Positions 5,746-8,104 of a DNA stretch of 8,104 nucleotides are shown one piece after another. The stretch comes from CAYLLN01 sp036496265. GTDB taxonomy: Bacteria > Planctomycetota > Planctomycetia > Pirellulales > Pirellulaceae. The stretch covers positions 1 to 8,104 of the forward strand of contig DASXLL010000108.1 in assembly GCA_036496265.1 (NCBI GenBank). Direction: 5' to 3'. A program made the translations under genes and the position numbers. The notes beneath the pieces were generated by a model. The model was not told the DNA's origin. It was given only the letters and a program-made list of their open reading frames with translations, and made no database searches. How positions within the stretch are numbered: position 1 is the first letter of the stretch; each line of letters begins with the position of its first letter.

Positions 5746-6903
5746 TTAGGTCTTCGCAGCGATCGAATTCCTGAAAATTGCTCGGTATTGCTGATCGCAA
5801 AACCGGTCGGTCATTCCCGCCAAATAATCGCCGGTGGCTCGCTGCACGCCCACGGCCGCGGCTCGTGTTTGGAAATGCGGCGGCAAAAGCTCCGGGTGCT
5901 GGCAATAGCGGTCGAACATTTGCTTCAGCCGGGCCTGGGCCTCGCTGCGGACCGCGATGAGGTTTTCGTGGCGATAGACGCGATCGTAGAGAAACTTCTC
6001 CAGCTCGCGTTTTTGCTCGCCCAGCTCACGAGTTCCCGTGATGCGAATGGCCGAGCGGCGGATTTCTTGGGCCGTCATATCTCCGGCGGTGACTAAAATC
6101 GCCGCCGAAGTTTCCAGCACGTCGGTCACCTGGCGGTCGATGAGTTGATGGACAACGGCTTTGCGGAGCAGATCATCGCGAAGGTCGGCATATTGACCGC
6201 GGACGCGCGAGAGTGCATCGCGAACGAGCGTGCAGGCGGCGAGCTCGTCGAGCGCGACGAGCTGCAGCTTCACTGCGTCGTCCGTGTCATGAGCGTCGTA
6301 CGTCACGCTGTCAGCCGCTTCGACGACCTGCACTTCCAAGAGCGGCAACTGGCCGGTCGCGGCGTATGACGCTTCCTTGTCCGCCCGCGTGGCCTGCCCT
6401 TCCAGCACTTCGTAGGTCAAGTTGATGCCGGGATAGGCGGCGTAGCGCGATTCGAGGTCTTCGGCCAGCGTCAATGCAAATTGGTTGTGCGAAAAACCGC
6501 CATGGTTGGACAGGCATTCGTCGAGCGCATCTTCGCCGGCGTGTCCGAACGGCGGATGGCCAATGTCGTGGAACAATGCGAGGGCTTCGATCAAGTCTTC
6601 GTTCAGTCGCAACGAGCGGCCGATCGTGCGGGCGATGGATGCGACCTCGTGGGTATGCGTCAGCCGCGTGCGGTGATAATCGCCCATGTCGCCCGTAAAG
6701 ACCTGCATTTTTCCGCTGAGGCGGCGAAAGGCCGACGAATGGACGATGCGATCGCGATCGCGCTGGAACGGGCCGCGATAAGGATGCTCGCTTTCGGGAT
6801 GTTTGCGGCCGCGGGAATCGGCGCTGTGCATTGCGTAACGGGCGAGCAACGCGCGTTCGCGATCGGCGATGGAAAGAAGGCTGGGCGAGGGGGCATTCGA
6901 CAT
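5746..6903 (-). CDS. dGTPase-like HD-domain deoxynucleoside triphosphate triphosphohydrolase
   Basis: Enzymes of this family cleave dNTPs (classically dGTP) to deoxynucleoside and triphosphate, and so tune dNTP pools in the cytoplasm. The 385-residue length fits the shorter 'dGTPase-like' subgroup rather than the roughly 500-residue E. coli Dgt. The HD metal site is complete: His83 in RLTHTHEVASIAR, His112-Asp113 in LFHDIGHPPFGHAGE, and Asp198 in VEAADSVTYDAHD. The family motif RDRDRIVHSSAFRRLSGKMQVF (48-69) precedes it, and Tyr202 with His205/Asp206 are in the usual places. The C-terminal helical part (YDRVYRHE..., 306 on) is also typical. The ATG at 6903 lies 14 residues before the conserved region. 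There is no well-spaced Shine-Dalgarno (GAGG sits only 1 nt from the ATG). The gene follows the low-complexity protein by 56 bp on the same strand. True substrate preference is not visible. Confidence 0.95.
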   Translation of the reverse strand: MSNAPSPSLLSIADRERALLARYAMHSADSRGRKHPESEHPYRGPFQRDRDRIVHSSAFRRLSGKMQVFTGDMGDYHRTRLTHTHEVASIARTIGRSLRLNEDLIEALALFHDIGHPPFGHAGEDALDECLSNHGGFSHNQFALTLAEDLESRYAAYPGINLTYEVLEGQATRADKEASYAATGQLPLLEVQVVEAADSVTYDAHDTDDAVKLQLVALDELAACTLVRDALSRVRGQYADLRDDLLRKAVVHQLIDRQVTDVLETSAAILVTAGDMTAQEIRRSAIRITGTRELGEQKRELEKFLYDRVYRHENLIAVRSEAQARLKQMFDRYCQHPELLPPHFQTRAAAVGVQRATGDYLAGMTDRFCDQQYRAIFRNSIAAKT

Positions 6904-6917
6904 GCCTCTATATTAAC
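6904..6917 (-). promoter_or_regulatory. Possible -10 element close to the dGTPase start (leaderless candidate)
   Basis: On the minus strand TTAATATAGAGGC directly precedes the dGTPase ATG. TAATAT would be a fair -10 hexamer placing the transcription start at or near the A of ATG, that is, a leaderless message, which would explain the missing ribosome binding site. No good TTGACA-like -35 is seen at 16-18 bp upstream. Low confidence. Confidence 0.2.
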
Positions 6918-6959
6918 GCACGCTCAATCTGGGAGGGCGAAGCTCCTGCTGAGCCTCAC

Positions 6960-7772
6960 CTAGACCTTCACATCTAGCCCCGTGCCATTCGGAAAGTTCT
7001 GGAAGAGCTGCTGGAAAATGTCGGTGAGGCTCAGAGTGCCCGACGAGTTGTTTTGCAAAGCGCTCAACAAGGGGCTGGCAGTTTGAGATTGCCCGCCGTT
7101 TTGCCCGTTTGGCGAGCCGCTGCCGGTAAGCTGCTGCACGAGCGTTGAGAGAGCATCTGTGGCATTGGGCCCAGACGCGAATAGGGCCAAAAGATTGTTG
7201 GTGGGCTGAGTCGATTGACCGGTTGCTGCAGTAGTCGTGGCATCGGTGCTGCCAGTGGCCGATTGCGTTGTGTTCGGGGTACCGGCGGTGGCATCGAGCG
7301 CGGCGAGCAGCGGGTCGGTCGTTTGTGAATTGCCGTCGCCATTACCGTCCGGATCGCTCGCCGAAGAAACGCCGGACGAATCGCTGGAAGCTCCGCCTGC
7401 ACCGCCGGCCCCGCCTGCGTGATGGTGATGATGTCCGCCGCCGTGGTGGCCGCCAATTTGAGACGGCTCGATGCCGTTGGCCTTGAGCGTATCCTGCACG
7501 GCTGAGCGAACGGCTTTGAAAATATCTTCTGGCGAGCTGTCAGCCGGCAATTGGTTCAGCGAATTGGTGACGGCAGTTTCGATCTGGCTCCGCAGGTCGC
7601 CCAGCGGCGAAGTTTGCGAGCTGGACCCGGAGGCCGGCGTCTGCGCCGCGGCGGCATCGCCCGCGCCGGCCGTCGAATTCATGCTCGGATCGTCGCAGGC
7701 ACTGCTGGCCGACGATTGAATCGCCAAATAGAGCAGCGAGGCGCTCGTGCCGGAACCTGAAATGGCAGACAT
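6960..7772 (-). CDS. Low-complexity Ser/Gly/Thr/Ala-rich protein with a His-rich tract, function unknown
   Basis: I cannot assign a function. The 270-residue protein starts MSAISGSGTSASLLYLAIQS without a signal peptide or membrane helix. A predicted helical region (about residues 55-100) contains LRSQIETAVTNSLNQLP and PEDIFKAVRSAVQDTLK. Next come a His/Gly tract (107-128, HHGGGHHHHH then GGAGGAGG), a DPDGNGDG stretch (140-147) resembling the first part of an EF-hand loop but lacking the Glu at loop position 12, and long Thr/Ser/Gln/Asn linkers. The motif LL-x-A/L-L/F recurs at 155, 194 and 235, and the end is DIFQQLFQNFPNGTGLDVKV. The start and end resemble hypothetical, sometimes EF-hand-containing, proteins I recall from alphaproteobacteria and planctomycetes; that is recall, not a search. 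The ATG has a good AAGGA 7 nt upstream. The His tract could bind metal ions. Codon use is GC-rich, like the neighbours. Confidence 0.8.
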   Translation of the reverse strand: MSAISGSGTSASLLYLAIQSSASSACDDPSMNSTAGAGDAAAAQTPASGSSSQTSPLGDLRSQIETAVTNSLNQLPADSSPEDIFKAVRSAVQDTLKANGIEPSQIGGHHGGGHHHHHAGGAGGAGGASSDSSGVSSASDPDGNGDGNSQTTDPLLAALDATAGTPNTTQSATGSTDATTTAATGQSTQPTNNLLALFASGPNATDALSTLVQQLTGSGSPNGQNGGQSQTASPLLSALQNNSSGTLSLTDIFQQLFQNFPNGTGLDVKV

Positions 7773-7784
7773 AAGGAATTCCTT
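7773..7784. promoter_or_regulatory. 12-bp palindrome containing the Shine-Dalgarno of the low-complexity gene
   Basis: AAGGAATTCCTT is a perfect palindrome directly abutting the ATG (7770-7772). On the minus strand its first half is the Shine-Dalgarno AAGGA at 7-nt spacing. In RNA, AAGG could pair with CCTT across a 4-nt loop and partly hide the ribosome site, though a 4-bp stem is weak. Confidence 0.5.
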
Positions 7785-7994
7785 GGCCTGTTACCATTTC
7801 ATCGACCGCGCAGGACCGAGCGACGCGGCCTGTAATGAGTTTGTAACGTGCTACCGCCAAACGCTGGCGAGGCTACGACAGCGAGCGAATGACTTGCGCA
7901 GCGCCTCCCCTCCAGCCCAGCCGCTTTTAATTACGACCGAGCTGGTTGTCGTCGGACGGGCTAAGGCAGAGCGAAAAAATAACTTTGACAATTT
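7785..7994. other. Intergenic region expected to hold the IS end
   Basis: This 210-bp stretch lies between the low-complexity gene (transcribed away from it) and the transposase C-terminus (transcribed towards it). It must contain both the IS terminus and any promoter of the low-complexity gene. A plus-strand open frame crosses it (7747-7998, TTG start) but overlaps the start of the low-complexity gene and has no ribosome site. I see no clear -35/-10 pair. Confidence 0.4.
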
Positions 7995-8104
7995 CTAACG
8001 GCGTGGTTTGATTGAATAGTTCCAGTCACCGTGGAATTTTGCAGGAGTGATGCGGAGGTGTTGAAGTTCCTCGTCACTGACAGCGATTCCAGTTTCGTAG
8101 CGGC
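7995..8104 (-). CDS. C-terminal fragment of an ISAzo13-family transposase (runs off the window)
   Basis: Reading the minus strand in from the right edge gives 35 residues and a TAG stop (7997-7995). The peptide contains YETGIAVSDEELQHL and ends ITPAKFHGDWNYSIKPRR. The pattern 'Y.TG..VSD.E...L.IT...FHG.WNY.I.PR' is the characteristic C-terminus of ISAzo13-family DDE transposases, called 'Rhodopirellula transposase' in domain databases, which move IS elements by cut and paste. The catalytic core lies beyond the window, so intactness cannot be judged. The other two minus frames do not give a family match. The IS end should lie between this stop and the low-complexity gene (about 7785-7994); I could not identify its terminal inverted repeat because the other end is not visible. 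Confidence 0.85.
   Translation of the reverse strand, partial: RYETGIAVSDEELQHLRITPAKFHGDWNYSIKPRR

Noticed and set aside
6481..6963. 160-codon plus-strand frame opposite the dGTPase N-terminal half
   Set aside because: It covers the HD motifs in antisense, has no family match, and runs past the dGTPase start only because the intergenic region lacks stops.
7411..7450. His/Gly codon repeats considered as a CRISPR or tandem repeat array
   Set aside because: The repetition is irregular at DNA level and is explained by a His/Gly-rich protein tract. There are no regular spacers.
117..7813. 11-mer GACCGCGCAGG near 117-127 and again near 7804-7814, considered as flanking direct repeats of an island
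   Set aside because: It is short and GC-rich, and no integrase, tRNA or mobile cargo lies between the copies, so chance is the better explanation.
7747..7998. 83-codon plus-strand frame over the start of the low-complexity gene and the IS-side intergenic region
   Set aside because: It starts at TTG without a ribosome site, overlaps the better-supported minus gene, and ends at the transposase stop region. No recognisable content.

Overview
The window looks like a chromosomal segment of a planctomycete, most likely Pirellulales-like. This rests on a GC-rich sequence with GC-rich third codon positions, a formylglycine-type sulfatase with a signal peptide, a small protein of a type I associate with planctomycetes, a membrane-anchored PIN/TRAM protein, and the C-terminus of a transposase of the ISAzo13 ('Rhodopirellula transposase') type at the right edge. 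Shine-Dalgarno sites are clear for only some genes. The taxonomic call is inference from protein recognition, not from a marker gene.

Layout: (1) 1-117, the possible C-terminal end of an unidentified plus-strand gene. (2) 156-578, minus strand, mscL, the large-conductance mechanosensitive channel. (3) 579-803, a divergent intergenic region with a perfect 12-bp palindrome, a 12-bp direct repeat and a short inverted repeat. (4) 804-2636, plus strand, a complete ABC exporter half-transporter with an Asp where the catalytic Glu is expected. (5) 2693-2938, plus strand, an 81-residue protein of unknown function with a GTG start and a good Shine-Dalgarno. (6) 2944-4425, minus strand, a secreted sulfatase, convergent with the small gene across only 5 bp. 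(7) 4460-4523, a long interrupted palindrome built of 9-bp units, probably an interspersed repeat. (8) 4584-5609, minus strand, a PIN/TRAM protein with an N-terminal membrane domain. (9) 5746-6903, minus strand, a dGTPase-like HD phosphohydrolase followed by a weak terminator-like hairpin. (10) 6960-7772, minus strand, a low-complexity Ser/Gly/Thr/Ala-rich protein with a His-rich tract. (11) 7995-8104, minus strand, the C-terminal 35 residues of the transposase, cut by the window edge.

The genes do not form one recognisable pathway. Sulfatase, PIN/TRAM protein, dGTPase and the low-complexity protein share the minus strand, but gaps of 56 to 158 bp, the palindrome and the terminator-like hairpin suggest separate or loosely coupled transcription. 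mscL (osmotic safety valve), the dGTPase (nucleotide pools) and the PIN/TRAM protein (probable RNA-related nuclease) are housekeeping types; the sulfatase fits sulfated-glycan degradation. I see no phage genes, CRISPR array, tRNA, rRNA or defence cassette. The least explained items are the low-complexity protein, the 9-bp-unit palindrome and the unpaired degenerate-type ABC half-transporter.
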